The notes beneath the pieces were generated by a model. It had not been told where the DNA came from, made no database searches, and saw only the letters and a list, made by a program, of their open reading frames with translations. Below, piece by piece: positions 1-10,568 of a DNA stretch of 64,000 nucleotides; the stretch's first letter is position 1; every line of letters starts with the position of its first letter. The DNA is taken from the NCBI RefSeq assembly GCF_003060825.1, contig NZ_CP028922.1, forward strand, positions 3,207,001 through 3,271,000, in the 5' to 3' direction. The DNA comes from Paenibacillus sp. CAA11 (lineage in GTDB: Bacteria; Bacillota; Bacilli; Paenibacillales; Paenibacillaceae). A program made the position numbers and the translations under genes.

Positions 1-1564
1 GCTCACTGGCCGCCATTTGCTCCCTAAGCCCTGCTTCCTTGAGCTCCAATTGTTCAAGAAGCTGCAGCAAATCGGCGTCCAGTTGCCTCAGCCTCATTCC
101 TGCCGTCAAAGCCGTATCCAGCATGTGCTGCTGGCTTGATGCGAGTTCGGCTTCCTGCCTTGAAAGCTTCTCCGCCAGAGCATGACTGCTCAGGCTTCGC
201 TCCTGCTGCGCCTGCTCTTCCTTAAGCGCCAGCTGAAGCTGCTGCTCCTGAGCTGTGAGCGCATCCTTACGCGCCACAGCATCCTGAAGGCGGCGGCGAT
301 CCGCCGCCTTCACCTCGCAGCTCTTCAGCTTAGCCTCCAGCTCCTGGCGCCGGTGCATCGCCTTGGCAAGGAGCTGCTCCTCCTTCGCGGCCTCCGCTGC
401 GAGTTCCTGCCGGCGCTTCTGGCCGCCGGCATGGCTGGCCGCATGCGCTGCCTGCTCCTGCTGCAGCGCCTTAAGCTCCACCTGGAGCTGCTTCGCCTGC
501 TCCAGATGTTCGAGCCGCCGCAGCAGCCCGGGCTCCTCAGCCGTCAGCACGCTTTCGGCAAGCAGGGCGGCGTCAGCGGCACGCTGCGCCTGAGCCGCGC
601 TTGCTTCAGCGGCGGCGGCGGCACGCTGCGCTGCGGCTTCCCGCTCAGCCGCAACCTGGGCGGCCGCCTTCCAGGCGGTAAGGGCCGGGCGCATCGCCTC
701 GGCAGCCATCGCCTGCTTCAGGCGGGACTCCTCGGCAGCGATGTCTGGGCTCCGCTGCTGCAGCTGCGCTTCTTCCGCCGCCAGCTGCCGCTGCTGCAGC
801 ACGAGCTCGCGCAGGCGCCCGAGCTCCTCTGCCGCCGTTTGGGCGGCCTGGAGCTCCAGACGAGCGGCGGCGGCTTGCTTCACAGCGTCCTGCATTCGCT
901 CTTCCGCCGCCTGCAGCGCTTCTTCGGAGGCACTGCCCAGGCCCTGCTGCTCAGCCGCCAGCTCCTTGAGCCGTCCCTCTGTTTCCTTCACGCGCCGGCT
1001 AAGCTTCTGCCCCAGCAAATCACCGTATTTCTCCAGATGAAACAAGCGCTGCAGCATCTGCCGTCTTTCACTGCCCTTCAAAGCCAGGAATTCCGCAAAT
1101 TTCCCCTGTGGCAGCACAACGGCCCTCGTAAAGTCATCCATCTTGAGCCCAATCTTATCTTCTACACAGCGGGTAACTTCGGCCAGCTTGTCAGCAAGCA
1201 CCTCTTCCCCTTCCGGCTTAACGGCAATAAACCTGCTGATCGTATTGCTAACAGAGTGATCCCCTGTACGTTTGAATCGGCGCTCGACCCGGTACCGCTC
1301 CACTCCTGCGGCAGACATAAGCTCAAAGGTAAACGAGACAAACAGAGAATCCTCAGAATGATTCATAATTCCTTGAGTGCCGCCATAAGCACGTTCTACC
1401 TTGCCGTATAAGGATAGAGTTATAGCATCCAGCAGCGTGGACTTGCCGCTTCCCGTAGGTCCAAAAATTCCGAACAGCCCCGTCTCGCATAGCTCCGTGA
1501 AATCAATCTCCTGCGCTTCCCGGTAGCTCTGCAGTCCAGACAGCTTCAAATGAATTGGCTTCAT
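1..1564 (-). CDS. sbcC: SbcC exonuclease subunit (N-terminal 521 residues, runs off the window)
   Basis: ATPase and coiled-coil subunit of the SbcCD nuclease, which cuts DNA hairpins and processes blocked double-strand ends in the cytoplasm. The start ATG overlaps the sbcD stop by 4 bases (ATGA), as expected for translational coupling. Near residue 35 there is a clear Walker A motif, GPTGSGKST, followed by LLDAIT. From about residue 200 the protein becomes very rich in Ala, Glu, Gln, Leu and Arg, which fits the long antiparallel coiled coil of Rad50/SbcC. The C-terminal half, with Walker B and the ABC signature, lies outside the window. The alanine-rich coiled coil produces long open frames on the other strand that are not genes. 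Confidence 0.95.
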   Translation of the reverse strand, partial: MKPIHLKLSGLQSYREAQEIDFTELCETGLFGIFGPTGSGKSTLLDAITLSLYGKVERAYGGTQGIMNHSEDSLFVSFTFELMSAAGVERYRVERRFKRTGDHSVSNTISRFIAVKPEGEEVLADKLAEVTRCVEDKIGLKMDDFTRAVVLPQGKFAEFLALKGSERRQMLQRLFHLEKYGDLLGQKLSRRVKETEGRLKELAAEQQGLGSASEEALQAAEERMQDAVKQAAAARLELQAAQTAAEELGRLRELVLQQRQLAAEEAQLQQRSPDIAAEESRLKQAMAAEAMRPALTAWKAAAQVAAEREAAAQRAAAAAEASAAQAQRAADAALLAESVLTAEEPGLLRRLEHLEQAKQLQVELKALQQEQAAHAASHAGGQKRRQELAAEAAKEEQLLAKAMHRRQELEAKLKSCEVKAADRRRLQDAVARKDALTAQEQQLQLALKEEQAQQERSLSSHALAEKLSRQEAELASSQQHMLDTALTAGMRLRQLDADLLQLLEQLELKEAGLREQMAASE

Positions 1565-2751
1565 CTTTCGTCCCCCCCTCCTTCGGAAGTGGTCTCTTCC
1601 TCATGATCGGCAAGCAGGCTCATGAAGAGATCAACAAGCTCTGATTCCGGTTCGGCACCACCGCTCTGCCGCTGATAGAACTTCCTGAACAGCTCATGGA
1701 TTGGCAGCTGTGAACGGTCAGCTTGCGTATCCTCAGACTGAAGTCCAGGATAGATGGGTCTAATGTGAACAATTCCCTCATGCGCTTTGCGAAGGCTCTG
1801 GATATCGGCCATAGACATCGCTTCGGTCAGCGAAATCTCAAGATCTATAAACGCTCGGGCGTCCCGCCCCTCATCCAACCAGCGACGGACTTCCTCAAGC
1901 CCTCCCCGGCTGCTCCATCTTACCAGAGGCTTGCCGCTGGTAAGATGAATCTCTTCCATAACCGGATCCTTCCCTGGAGAGACATCCAGCATCATGACCG
2001 ATTTCGCTTGACCGGCTTCAGAGAAGCTGTAGGCTAGCGGAGAGCCGCTGTAGCGGGTCAGCCCCCCACCCTTCACAGCCTGCGGACGGTGAAGATGTCC
2101 AAGAGCCGTATATTGGGCTCCAATATCCAGGGATGACGGATCCACTGTATAGGCGCCGCCAACCTGGATCGGTCGTTCGCTGTCAGATTCCACTCCGCCA
2201 AGCACATAGATATGACTCATCGCCAAATTCACTGTATTTTCACGAAAGCTCTGTGCCAGCCCCTTCATCAGCTGGGCCACACGGGCACTGTAAGCCAGCC
2301 TCAGTTCCCCCTCGTCTCCATCACCGGCTAGCAGCTCGTTAAGACGAGACTCCGAAGGATAAGGAAGAGCTGCGATCACCGCTCTCTCTCCGGTACGGGC
2401 CACCTCTACATGAACCACCTCGCTCGTGGGCAGACCTACAAGCTGAATACCGCTCTGTGTAACAAGCGGCCGGACTGCGGCCACCCGCTCCGGCTGATCG
2501 TGGTTGCCCGCAATGGCAACGAGATGCCTACCTTCCTCTGTCAAGCGGGCGGCAGCCTCATAGAACAAGCTCTCGGCGGCTGCAGGCGGATTGACGCTAT
2601 CATAGACGTCCCCTGCCATCATAATAAGATCCACCTGCTGCTCCCTGACCAATTTCACCAGCTCGTCCAGAAACTGTTCCTGCTCCTGCAGACGGCTGCG
2701 GCCTTCCAGCGTCCGCCCCAAGTGCCAATCTCCTGTATGCAAAATACGCAT
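1561..2751 (-). CDS. sbcD: SbcD, Mre11-like nuclease subunit
   Basis: Metallophosphoesterase subunit of SbcCD, the Mn-dependent nuclease that partners the SbcC ATPase. It is 396 aa, normal for the family. The five phosphoesterase motifs are visible: GDWH near residue 7, GDVYD near 47, GNHDQ at 82-86, a conserved His at 180 (SHIYVL) and GHLH at 218-221. The ATG has a strong Shine-Dalgarno, GAGGGGGA, 6 bases upstream. It lies 84 bases after addA and overlaps sbcC by 4 bases, so addB-addA-sbcD-sbcC reads as one double-strand-break repair operon. Confidence 0.97.
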   Translation of the reverse strand: MRILHTGDWHLGRTLEGRSRLQEQEQFLDELVKLVREQQVDLIMMAGDVYDSVNPPAAAESLFYEAAARLTEEGRHLVAIAGNHDQPERVAAVRPLVTQSGIQLVGLPTSEVVHVEVARTGERAVIAALPYPSESRLNELLAGDGDEGELRLAYSARVAQLMKGLAQSFRENTVNLAMSHIYVLGGVESDSERPIQVGGAYTVDPSSLDIGAQYTALGHLHRPQAVKGGGLTRYSGSPLAYSFSEAGQAKSVMMLDVSPGKDPVMEEIHLTSGKPLVRWSSRGGLEEVRRWLDEGRDARAFIDLEISLTEAMSMADIQSLRKAHEGIVHIRPIYPGLQSEDTQADRSQLPIHELFRKFYQRQSGGAEPESELVDLFMSLLADHEEETTSEGGGDER

Positions 2752-2835
2752 AGTCTTCCCCCTCTCTCATAACCTTCACGGGCCTGTGGCTGCAGCCCCC
2801 TCATTTCCTTCGTTCCTCCAGCCGAACTCTATTCA

Positions 2836-5800
2836 TCATAGCTTTACTGCTTCGCCGGTGTCGAAGAAATACAGCCATTTCTCCTCCACAGGCACGCCTG
2901 TAATGTCGTAGAGAGCGGCCGCATACAGCTCAAGCTGGCTGCGGTACTGCTCCTTCAGCGCTGAAATGCCACCACGGTGCGCCAGCACCCGGTCGCTCTT
3001 GTAATCCAGCAGAATCTGCCGGCCTTCCAACTCAAACAAACAATCTACAATCCCTTGAATCAACACAATCTCCTGATCCAATTCTGTCCGGAGCTGAACC
3101 TCAGATATGCTACCTTCCTGAACACCCTCCAGATAAGGGGCAAATTTCGGATAAGCGTCCACCGCGGACAAGCCGTAGCTGAATGGCAGCTCTCTGCGGA
3201 CCCACGTAGCTCGTCTCACCATATCTCCCAGTGGACTTCGCAAAAAATCCGCAATCCGTCCGTTGTCTAGCTCCTCAGCCTGTGAGGCGGGTAGAATTTG
3301 CAGGCTTACGAGCCTATGAATTGTCTCTTGCACCAGCTCTTCTGCCGATTGGTCAGGTGTACCCTCGAAGGGAAGGTGCTGCATCACCGTGTGATAAGCT
3401 GTTCCCCGCTCCGTTGGTGTCATCTGTCTACGCTCCATAAATTTTGGCCGACGCAAATGGAGCTTGAAATCCGCCTGTTCCGGCAGCACCTGGCTCTCCT
3501 GCCGAATCTTCTCCATCTCGGCAGCATCCAGCGGAGGCTGCTCCTGCATAGTCAGCAGCGCCTTCATCTCAGTGACCGAGGTCTTGGCCGAAATTCGGCT
3601 TGAAATTTCATAAGGATAGTTCCAATCCAGGGAGGCTCTTATGCGCTCGGATAATGCAGGGTCCTCATCTCCCACCGAAGGAAGCCCCATTCCTGTAAGA
3701 AGGCGCTGAACAGGGGAGGCATATTCCACACCTGCACTGTCCTTCTCTTCATCCTTGGTTACGGCTGCAGCCTGCACAATCTGATGAAGTGGCAGCGTAA
3801 CGATTTTCCAAGGAAGAGACTCTTCCCCGCTAGCTATGAAAAGGCCAGAGGTTTCAGCAGGAATGCCCGCCAGTTCCCGAAGCTTGCCAGCTTCAGGCTG
3901 TCTAATTAAAGCCGGCCCAATCCAGTCCAAATAACTGCGGCCTCTGGCCAGCAGATAATCGGGCAGCATTTCCTGCTCACTCTGCAAAGCCTGACTCCAT
4001 ACAGCCGCCGCCTTACTCAAGTCCTTCACTGCGGATACCAGAATCAGCTTGTCTTTTGGACGAGTGAGCGCCACATATAGAATCCGCATCTCTTCGGCGA
4101 GCAGCTCCATCTGAGCCCTGCGCCGAATCGCCAGATTGGGAAGTGTCGGATAGCTTACACGGGTAACCCCATCCACATATTTAGGACCAAAGCCAAGTTC
4201 CTTGTGCATAAGGAACGGCGAATTCAAATCCTGCCTATTAAACATTTTGGATAACCCGGCCACAAAAACAACCGGGAACTCCAGCCCCTTACTTTTGTGA
4301 ATCGTCATAATCCGAACCGACTCTTCATCTTCACCTGCCGTAGACGGGGCACCAAGATCACTCCCTGTCTCCTTCAGTCTTCCGATAAAGCGCAAGAAGC
4401 GGAAAAGGCCGGGAGCCGCAGCAGACCGTTCATACTGCTTGGCCCGGTCATGCAGTGCTCTAAGGTTGGCTTGCCGCTGAATCCCTCCCGGCATACCTCC
4501 AACCCAATCCAGGTACCCCGTCTCCCGGTACACCCGCCATATAAGTCCGCTTAGCTCACCTATACGCGCTTCGGTTCGCCAAGCCTCAAGTCGGTCCAAA
4601 AAAATAGTCAGCTTGCCCGCCAGCTCACCATCTCCATCGCCAACTGAGCTCAAGTCCGCTTCCTCCAGACCCTCGCTTGGATGCGTAAGGTTCGGTTCCT
4701 CCTCATGATCCAGATCAAGGCCGACTCCCGAAGCAGCCTTCACAAGCGCTTCATAGAAGCTGCTTCCGGAAGCAGCAAGACGAACGCCTGCCAGCTCTTC
4801 CTCTGTCAAACCTACGATCGGAGAACGAAGAACGGAGGCTAGCGGTATATCTTGCTGCGGATTGTCAATGACTTGCAGTAAGGACAGCATTATTTCCACT
4901 TCAGTCGCTTGGAAATAACCCTGATTAAGCTCCCCGGAGGCAGGAATCCCTTCCAGCATCAGTTCTTGAATCATTAATGGGGCCCATGCAGAGACAGAGC
5001 GAAGCAGGATGACAATATCGCCATACCTTGCGGGACGCGAAGCCTTGATTCGCTTGTCATAGACCATAAGCGGTCTTCCATCGTCGCCTAGAAGCGAGCG
5101 AATTCGAGCAGCAATGGCTCTCGCCTCAAGCCGAACCGCTTCAATCTCTACTGCTTCCTCACCAGGCGCCTCTTCTTCAAGGGCAGCTTCTCCTCCGGTC
5201 TCTTCCGGCTTTCTTCCGCCTTCACTGCGGTCCATCAGCAGTAATTCCGGCGCATACTGGGGAAGCCCCTTCTCGTTCTGCGGAAATAACTCCCCATAGA
5301 CAAGCTCTGCTCTGGCATCATAATCAATCTCAGCAACGGTTCGGTTCATCATCTGCCTAAACAACATATTAACGGCGCTTACCACCTCGCGCCGGCTGCG
5401 GAAATTACGCGCCAGGTCGATTCGCAGGCCTTCCCCGCCAAAATCATCCGCATAGCTGCGATATTTATCCAGGAACAGTCCCGGCTCTGCCAACCTGAAG
5501 CGATAAATACTCTGCTTCACATCCCCAACCATAAACCGGTTGCCCGGGGAAGGCCGAGAGATCAACTGAACAATCATTTCCTGTACCGTATTCGTATCCT
5601 GATACTCGTCAAGCAGCACTTCTTCATACTGAGCCTGGTATTCCAGAGCCGCATCCGATGGGAGCACCTGCAAAGGATTTGAGCCGGGATGACGGAGAAT
5701 TTGCAGACAGTAATGCTCCAGATCAGAGAAATCAAGCCAGCTCTTCGCCTTCTTCTCAGCCTGATAGCGTTCACCGAAACTGATCACAAGCTCGGCCAGC

Positions 5801-6843
5801 TCCTGCATCAGCGGACCTGCCTGATGCAGCTCTGTAATGAATGCCTCAGCAGGCCTTCCAAATAGCTGACCTCGAAGCTCTGCTAGCGATTTCTTAGCCT
5901 CTTCGCGAAACCCCTTAACCCGATCCTGAACTGCCGGATCTGTCTGATCCTTACGAACAGCCTTCAGCTTGCCAAATGCCGCCTTCTCGAACTGGCCATG
6001 CAGAGAAGACCAAGGACCTGCCTCCACCGCACGCTTCAGCTCAAGCACCATGCTCAAATCCTCTTGAAGCGTGACCGCATACGGAGCAGGACCCCCCGGA
6101 GAAAGAGACAAATCGATCCCCTGCTTTAGCAGATGAATAATTCCGTCCAGGGATAGCTGCGTGTCCGACACAATGCTCTTTACCCAGGAGCTTTGCTCCA
6201 AAGAAGACGTATCGGCGGCTGTAAAAGCTGCTGCTGTGCTTCGCAACCAGTGATCTGGCCAAGGATGGCTCCGCGAGAAATCGTACAGCCGCTGAACCAG
6301 GTAGAACATTGCATCATCGCTTCGCTCCCCGCTGAACCAGTCAACCAGCTCCAGGAATGAACTCCCTTCTGACTCGGAGCCGTATTTTTCCTCAAACAGC
6401 TCCTCCAACACTTCCTGCCGCAGCAGCTGTGTCTCATGCTCGGAGGCAATGCGAAATCCCGGATCAAGGGGAATCAAGGTATAATACCGCTGAATGACCT
6501 CCATGCAGAAAGAATGCAGTGTCGTAATGGAGGCGCGTCCAAGCATGGCTAGCTGTCTTCGCAAATGTTCATGCTCCGGGTCCTTCTCAAGCTCCGCCTC
6601 CAGCGCCTCACGTATGCGCTGGCGCATCTCGGCAGCTGCTGCTTTGGTGAAGGTTGCTACCAGCAAGCGATCAACGTCTATGCCCCCTGAAGCCCCGGTT
6701 ATTTTGCGGATAATCCGTTCAACCAGAACCGCCGTCTTACCAGAGCCTGCAGCAGCGGCAACGAGCATATTTCCGCCGGACATGGCAATCGCCTTCCACT
6801 GATCATCGCTCCAATGGGTTCCGACCGGTTTTACAAGCTCCAT
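2836..6843 (-). CDS. addA: AddA, ATP-dependent helicase/nuclease subunit A
   Basis: UvrD-type 3'-5' helicase and nuclease subunit of AddAB, the Gram-positive counterpart of RecBCD. It unwinds and trims double-strand ends until it meets a Chi-type site. The 1335-aa product is slightly longer than the usual 1230 or so. Walker A (AAGSGKTAVL) sits at residues 30-40, Walker B LLDEYQDTN near 410, and helicase motif HKSKGLEFPVVF in the second half. The C-terminal RecB-like nuclease has LLDYKSD near residue 1280, supplying the catalytic Asp and Lys. A low-complexity acidic insert near residues 545-575 (EETGGEAALEEEAPGEE) may account for the extra length. Its start overlaps the addB end by 13 bases and has GAGGAGG as Shine-Dalgarno. 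Confidence 0.97.
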   Translation of the reverse strand: MELVKPVGTHWSDDQWKAIAMSGGNMLVAAAAGSGKTAVLVERIIRKITGASGGIDVDRLLVATFTKAAAAEMRQRIREALEAELEKDPEHEHLRRQLAMLGRASITTLHSFCMEVIQRYYTLIPLDPGFRIASEHETQLLRQEVLEELFEEKYGSESEGSSFLELVDWFSGERSDDAMFYLVQRLYDFSRSHPWPDHWLRSTAAAFTAADTSSLEQSSWVKSIVSDTQLSLDGIIHLLKQGIDLSLSPGGPAPYAVTLQEDLSMVLELKRAVEAGPWSSLHGQFEKAAFGKLKAVRKDQTDPAVQDRVKGFREEAKKSLAELRGQLFGRPAEAFITELHQAGPLMQELAELVISFGERYQAEKKAKSWLDFSDLEHYCLQILRHPGSNPLQVLPSDAALEYQAQYEEVLLDEYQDTNTVQEMIVQLISRPSPGNRFMVGDVKQSIYRFRLAEPGLFLDKYRSYADDFGGEGLRIDLARNFRSRREVVSAVNMLFRQMMNRTVAEIDYDARAELVYGELFPQNEKGLPQYAPELLLMDRSEGGRKPEETGGEAALEEEAPGEEAVEIEAVRLEARAIAARIRSLLGDDGRPLMVYDKRIKASRPARYGDIVILLRSVSAWAPLMIQELMLEGIPASGELNQGYFQATEVEIMLSLLQVIDNPQQDIPLASVLRSPIVGLTEEELAGVRLAASGSSFYEALVKAASGVGLDLDHEEEPNLTHPSEGLEEADLSSVGDGDGELAGKLTIFLDRLEAWRTEARIGELSGLIWRVYRETGYLDWVGGMPGGIQRQANLRALHDRAKQYERSAAAPGLFRFLRFIGRLKETGSDLGAPSTAGEDEESVRIMTIHKSKGLEFPVVFVAGLSKMFNRQDLNSPFLMHKELGFGPKYVDGVTRVSYPTLPNLAIRRRAQMELLAEEMRILYVALTRPKDKLILVSAVKDLSKAAAVWSQALQSEQEMLPDYLLARGRSYLDWIGPALIRQPEAGKLRELAGIPAETSGLFIASGEESLPWKIVTLPLHQIVQAAAVTKDEEKDSAGVEYASPVQRLLTGMGLPSVGDEDPALSERIRASLDWNYPYEISSRISAKTSVTEMKALLTMQEQPPLDAAEMEKIRQESQVLPEQADFKLHLRRPKFMERRQMTPTERGTAYHTVMQHLPFEGTPDQSAEELVQETIHRLVSLQILPASQAEELDNGRIADFLRSPLGDMVRRATWVRRELPFSYGLSAVDAYPKFAPYLEGVQEGSISEVQLRTELDQEIVLIQGIVDCLFELEGRQILLDYKSDRVLAHRGGISALKEQYRSQLELYAAALYDITGVPVEEKWLYFFDTGEAVKL

Positions 6844-9800
6844 GGTGATTCCTCCTCAATCTTCGTCCACATCTGTTCTTTACCTGGCTTGCTGAGCATC
6901 TTATACCGCCCCTGATCTGTCTTCTCGTCAAACTGGCATACCGACTTATAAGAACAAAAAGTGCAGGCCGTCTCTTGACCGATCCGATAAGGTTCTATGG
7001 CAACGTCTCCGTCTGTGATCCGTGTCCCGATCGCTTTGATCTTGGTGCGAACCACGCCGAGCAGGGCAGTCCACTGATCCAGTGTTGCTACAGCAGCGCT
7101 GCTGTAAAAACCTCCGTCCGCCTTGACCGCAACCGGCAAAATATCTGAGTAGCCCTTCTCCAGCTCACGGTCCATTTTACCGATCGTCTCCCGGTCAGCA
7201 AGCAGGAGTCCCCTCATCTTGAACCGCCGCAGCATTTCCTGACGGGCCTGCTCGGGATCCATCGCATTCGTGCTTTGAAGCAGCGGATTATGAACATGGA
7301 AATATAGCGTTCCCGCCGGGAGAGCGGATTGACCAAGCCATGCCTCTGCTGAGGTTAAAATTACATCCAGATAGGTGAGCATTTGCAGGGCCAGGCCATA
7401 GTACACTTCGTGCAGCTTAAGGTCGGTCTGACTTGACTTGTAATCGATAACACGCAGCAGGAGCCCATCTTCGCTCTCCGCCATATCAACCCTATCAATT
7501 CGCCCTACGATCTCCATGACACAGCCATTCTGCAGCTCGAATCTTAACGGAGGAAGCTCGCGTCCCGGGCCAAAGTCCAGCTCTAGTCCCACCGGCTCGA
7601 AGTCTCCGCGTCTAGACTGCTCTCCCAAGATGACAGAGGCCCGTCCGACAATATGCTTAAGCTTCCGTGAAATATAGCCGTAGCGTTTGGAGCTGAGTAG
7701 AATTTCCCCTTGAAGCTTGGGAGCCAGCTTGTCCACTGCCGCTTCCGCCTCGCGCATACACTCCTCTGGGGTCAAGGAGCCCCAGCTTCGGTTCTCCTGC
7801 TTCAGTGTCACCGCCATCGCGCTTAAGGCTGCGTGAAACAGCTGCCCGATGTCCGGAGCCTTCAGACGGTATAGCTGACGTTCTCTCAGCTTAAGACCAT
7901 GTGAAGCAAAGTGGGAAAATGGGCATGCCGCAAATCTCTCCATTCGGGACACACTGGTCCGCAGACGCTTGCCGTACAGCTTCCGACTGGTATCCGGGGT
8001 AAGGTTCCGGGTTGCATTACGGTAATCCAGAGAGTAGAGCAAATGCTGAAGCGGCTCTTTCCAATCAGGCTGAGACCGGTACCATTGCAGCGCCTCCCAC
8101 CATACCTGTGAGATATCTACCCCGTTCTTCCACTGGCGCAGCTGTCCGATCAGCTGGGACAATCCCGGCAGCGGGCGGGAAAGGCTACTCAGAAGGAGCT
8201 CCTCATGTGCATTCACCGCCAGCACTTCACTGATGAACTGCTCTTCTAGAGCAGGGAAGATAGCCCGCACATGCCGGATCACTTCTGAAGGATGCAGCGC
8301 TTTGCCCTCCTCATCAGCTACAGGATAACTAATCCAGAGCGAGCAGGCAGCCGAGGATAACGCATGATAAATTAAAAATCGTTCATCGAGTAGCTTACGT
8401 GTTATTCGAGAGCCAAGGGTCAGCCCCCCTTCTTCAAGGCGGCCGAGTTCCTGGTCTGTCAGGACGCCCTCCTCCTGAAATACCGCAGGCATAATTCCTT
8501 CATTGATGCCGAGCAGAAACACATGCTTCACATGACTGGAACGGGTCCGGTCTGTGGTTCCAATCAGAACCTGATCTAGGGAAGGCGGCACCAGGCCGAG
8601 CTTAAGATCCTGCAGGCCGGTATCGAGTACGCCTGCGAACAGCTCCAGTCCCAGCTCTTCGTCCCCCATCATTTCTACGATTTGATCCAGCATGTCCAGT
8701 ATGGCACCCCATAGACTGCGATGCTCCATGGCTTGCTGCGGCTGCCCCTCTTGTACGGCCTGATGGGCTAGCAGATCAAGCCGGGAGGCAGCGCCCACAT
8801 CCTCAAGCAAATGATAGACGGCCGTGCACATTTGCTCTGCCGTCTTGGCTCTCTTGATCCGTTTCTCAAATAACCCAAGCGGCAGGGTGATCGCTTCGCG
8901 GCAGCGCCATATCCGCTCCATGGAAGCCTCTGCCTCCGTCTCTGTCTTCGCCTGAGTCTCCCCGGACGTATTTTCCCCAGGATCAAGCGACAATCTGGGT
9001 GTCCCCTTCCAAACCTTATCACTGCTCCAACGCGATCCTTCAATTCCACTGGCCAACACATAGTTCTCTAGGACATCCATATCTTCACGGGTCAGACTTC
9101 CATCAGCTGGCAGCAGAAAGTCCGTTTTCACCATCCGGAATACATCCTCATACTTCCAATAACGTCTAATCACATCCAGGGAAGCACGTATGAACTCAAG
9201 CAGTGGATGATGAACGACGCTCTTTCTCTGGTCTAGGAAATATGGGACTCCGTAATCCTGAAATACCGGTGCTGCGATATGATCATAGTCATCAAGGCTG
9301 CGCACAAAGATGGCCATATCTCTCCAGCGCGCCCCTTCTTCCCTCGCCAGACGCACCATCTCCCGTACGGCTGCTTCCACTTCAGCTCGCCGGCTGCTTG
9401 CCGCACGCAGCATTAAGCTTCGCTTCAAATCTTCTGGCTCTTCTACTACACGGGTTCTTCGCTCGTAAGCTCCTTCTAGCAGCTGCAGTGTCCGGCTCGC
9501 TTTAAAACGCGGGAAGGGCCGCTGATTCAAGTTATCTGTCTCCAGCACAGGCACGCCGCATGACTCGGCTAGAGCCTTTAGCTTCAAATAGGTCGTGGCC
9601 GTAGGATGGAACAAATTCAGCTCATGCGGCGGCAGCCCGTCATCATAGGGCCGGTCCAGCGTAAGGGCTACCTTTAAGCTCGACACCGACTTCAGCATGG
9701 CCCCCAGCGCCTTATACTCCTGCGGGGTAAAGGTGTGAAAGCCATCCACCCATATTTCCGCATCGCGCAAATAGGCTGACAGCGGAGCTCCCTCCGCCAG

Positions 9801-10364
9801 CTTGATCACATGATCCTCCGCATCAATATAGAGTCCGGCGAGCTCTTTCTCGAACTCGCTGTAAATAAGGGTCAAGTCATGCATTTTATCCTTCAGCAGC
9901 GGTGACTCCGCCTCCAGGCCTTCGAGCAGCCCAAGATGCTCTTGAAATCCTTGCGGATCTGCACCGTACTTCTTGGCCTCGGTAAACAAGCTGTTCAACT
10001 TATCCACCAGACCCATCTGACTGCCGGAATTCCCGTACATCTTCAATTCGCTCTGAAGGCGCCGCAAAATCTTGTACAACAGCATTTTCTTGCCTTCTTC
10101 GCTAATTGGGATCAGCGCCGATCCGCCCGTCTCCTGCATCACGCGCAGAGCCAGTCTGCGGAAGCCCAGCACCTGAGCGCGAACGGTCCCTCTCAGCTCC
10201 GGGGAGCTTGCCAGCGCATGTTCAATTTGGAATGTCCCCTGTTCGGGAACAAGCAAAATCAGCGGGGGACCTAGTGGATCCTGCTGCAGTCGGGATTTAA
10301 TCTGATCCAGCATCTTTTGGCTCTTGCCGCTGCCCGAGCGGCCTATCATCAATTGAAGTGACAT
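6831..10364 (-). CDS. addB: AddB, ATP-dependent nuclease subunit B
   Basis: Second subunit of AddAB. It carries an inactive helicase fold for Chi recognition and the nuclease that cuts the 5' strand. It is 1177 aa, typical for AddB. An N-terminal P-loop, GRSGSGKS, lies at residues 8-15. The RecB-like nuclease near the C-terminus has VIDYKSS. The cysteine pattern of the AddB iron-sulfur staple is present: one Cys in FAACPFSHF about two thirds along, and CTFCSYKSVC close to the C-terminus. The ATG has AGGAGG 6 bases upstream. It is the first gene of the addB-addA-sbcD-sbcC run. Confidence 0.97.
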   Translation of the reverse strand: MSLQLMIGRSGSGKSQKMLDQIKSRLQQDPLGPPLILLVPEQGTFQIEHALASSPELRGTVRAQVLGFRRLALRVMQETGGSALIPISEEGKKMLLYKILRRLQSELKMYGNSGSQMGLVDKLNSLFTEAKKYGADPQGFQEHLGLLEGLEAESPLLKDKMHDLTLIYSEFEKELAGLYIDAEDHVIKLAEGAPLSAYLRDAEIWVDGFHTFTPQEYKALGAMLKSVSSLKVALTLDRPYDDGLPPHELNLFHPTATTYLKLKALAESCGVPVLETDNLNQRPFPRFKASRTLQLLEGAYERRTRVVEEPEDLKRSLMLRAASSRRAEVEAAVREMVRLAREEGARWRDMAIFVRSLDDYDHIAAPVFQDYGVPYFLDQRKSVVHHPLLEFIRASLDVIRRYWKYEDVFRMVKTDFLLPADGSLTREDMDVLENYVLASGIEGSRWSSDKVWKGTPRLSLDPGENTSGETQAKTETEAEASMERIWRCREAITLPLGLFEKRIKRAKTAEQMCTAVYHLLEDVGAASRLDLLAHQAVQEGQPQQAMEHRSLWGAILDMLDQIVEMMGDEELGLELFAGVLDTGLQDLKLGLVPPSLDQVLIGTTDRTRSSHVKHVFLLGINEGIMPAVFQEEGVLTDQELGRLEEGGLTLGSRITRKLLDERFLIYHALSSAACSLWISYPVADEEGKALHPSEVIRHVRAIFPALEEQFISEVLAVNAHEELLLSSLSRPLPGLSQLIGQLRQWKNGVDISQVWWEALQWYRSQPDWKEPLQHLLYSLDYRNATRNLTPDTSRKLYGKRLRTSVSRMERFAACPFSHFASHGLKLRERQLYRLKAPDIGQLFHAALSAMAVTLKQENRSWGSLTPEECMREAEAAVDKLAPKLQGEILLSSKRYGYISRKLKHIVGRASVILGEQSRRGDFEPVGLELDFGPGRELPPLRFELQNGCVMEIVGRIDRVDMAESEDGLLLRVIDYKSSQTDLKLHEVYYGLALQMLTYLDVILTSAEAWLGQSALPAGTLYFHVHNPLLQSTNAMDPEQARQEMLRRFKMRGLLLADRETIGKMDRELEKGYSDILPVAVKADGGFYSSAAVATLDQWTALLGVVRTKIKAIGTRITDGDVAIEPYRIGQETACTFCSYKSVCQFDEKTDQGRYKMLSKPGKEQMWTKIEEESPWSL

Positions 10365-10502
10365 GGGAAGCCTCCTGCTATATACATAAAATCAAATTTG
10401 TAAGTAACAACTGTCCGAAATTTCGTTATATTCCAGTATAACACACCCCTCCCCAAGAGGAACGTACGTTTGGAAAATTACAACATGGTATTCCATACAA
10501 AA

Positions 10503-10538
10503 TAAGCTCACCGTCTCCTGAACAGAAACGATGAGCTT
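10503..10538 (-). terminator. Intrinsic terminator of the RlmI-like gene
   Basis: An 11-bp stem (AAGCTCATCGT pairing with ACGGTGAGCTT, one G-U pair) with a 13-14 base loop lies about 30 bases after the stop of the minus-strand methyltransferase gene. In that direction it is followed by TATTTTG. It separates that gene from the addB promoter region. Confidence 0.75.
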
Positions 10539-10568
10539 AGTGAAATCATAGTCTATACCCTAAGAAGC

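Noticed and set aside
182-1411. 409-codon open frame on the plus strand
   Set aside because: It is antisense to sbcC. Leu/Gln/Arg/His-rich composition arises from the opposite strand of the Ala/Glu/Gln/Leu coiled coil; no ribosome site and no domain.
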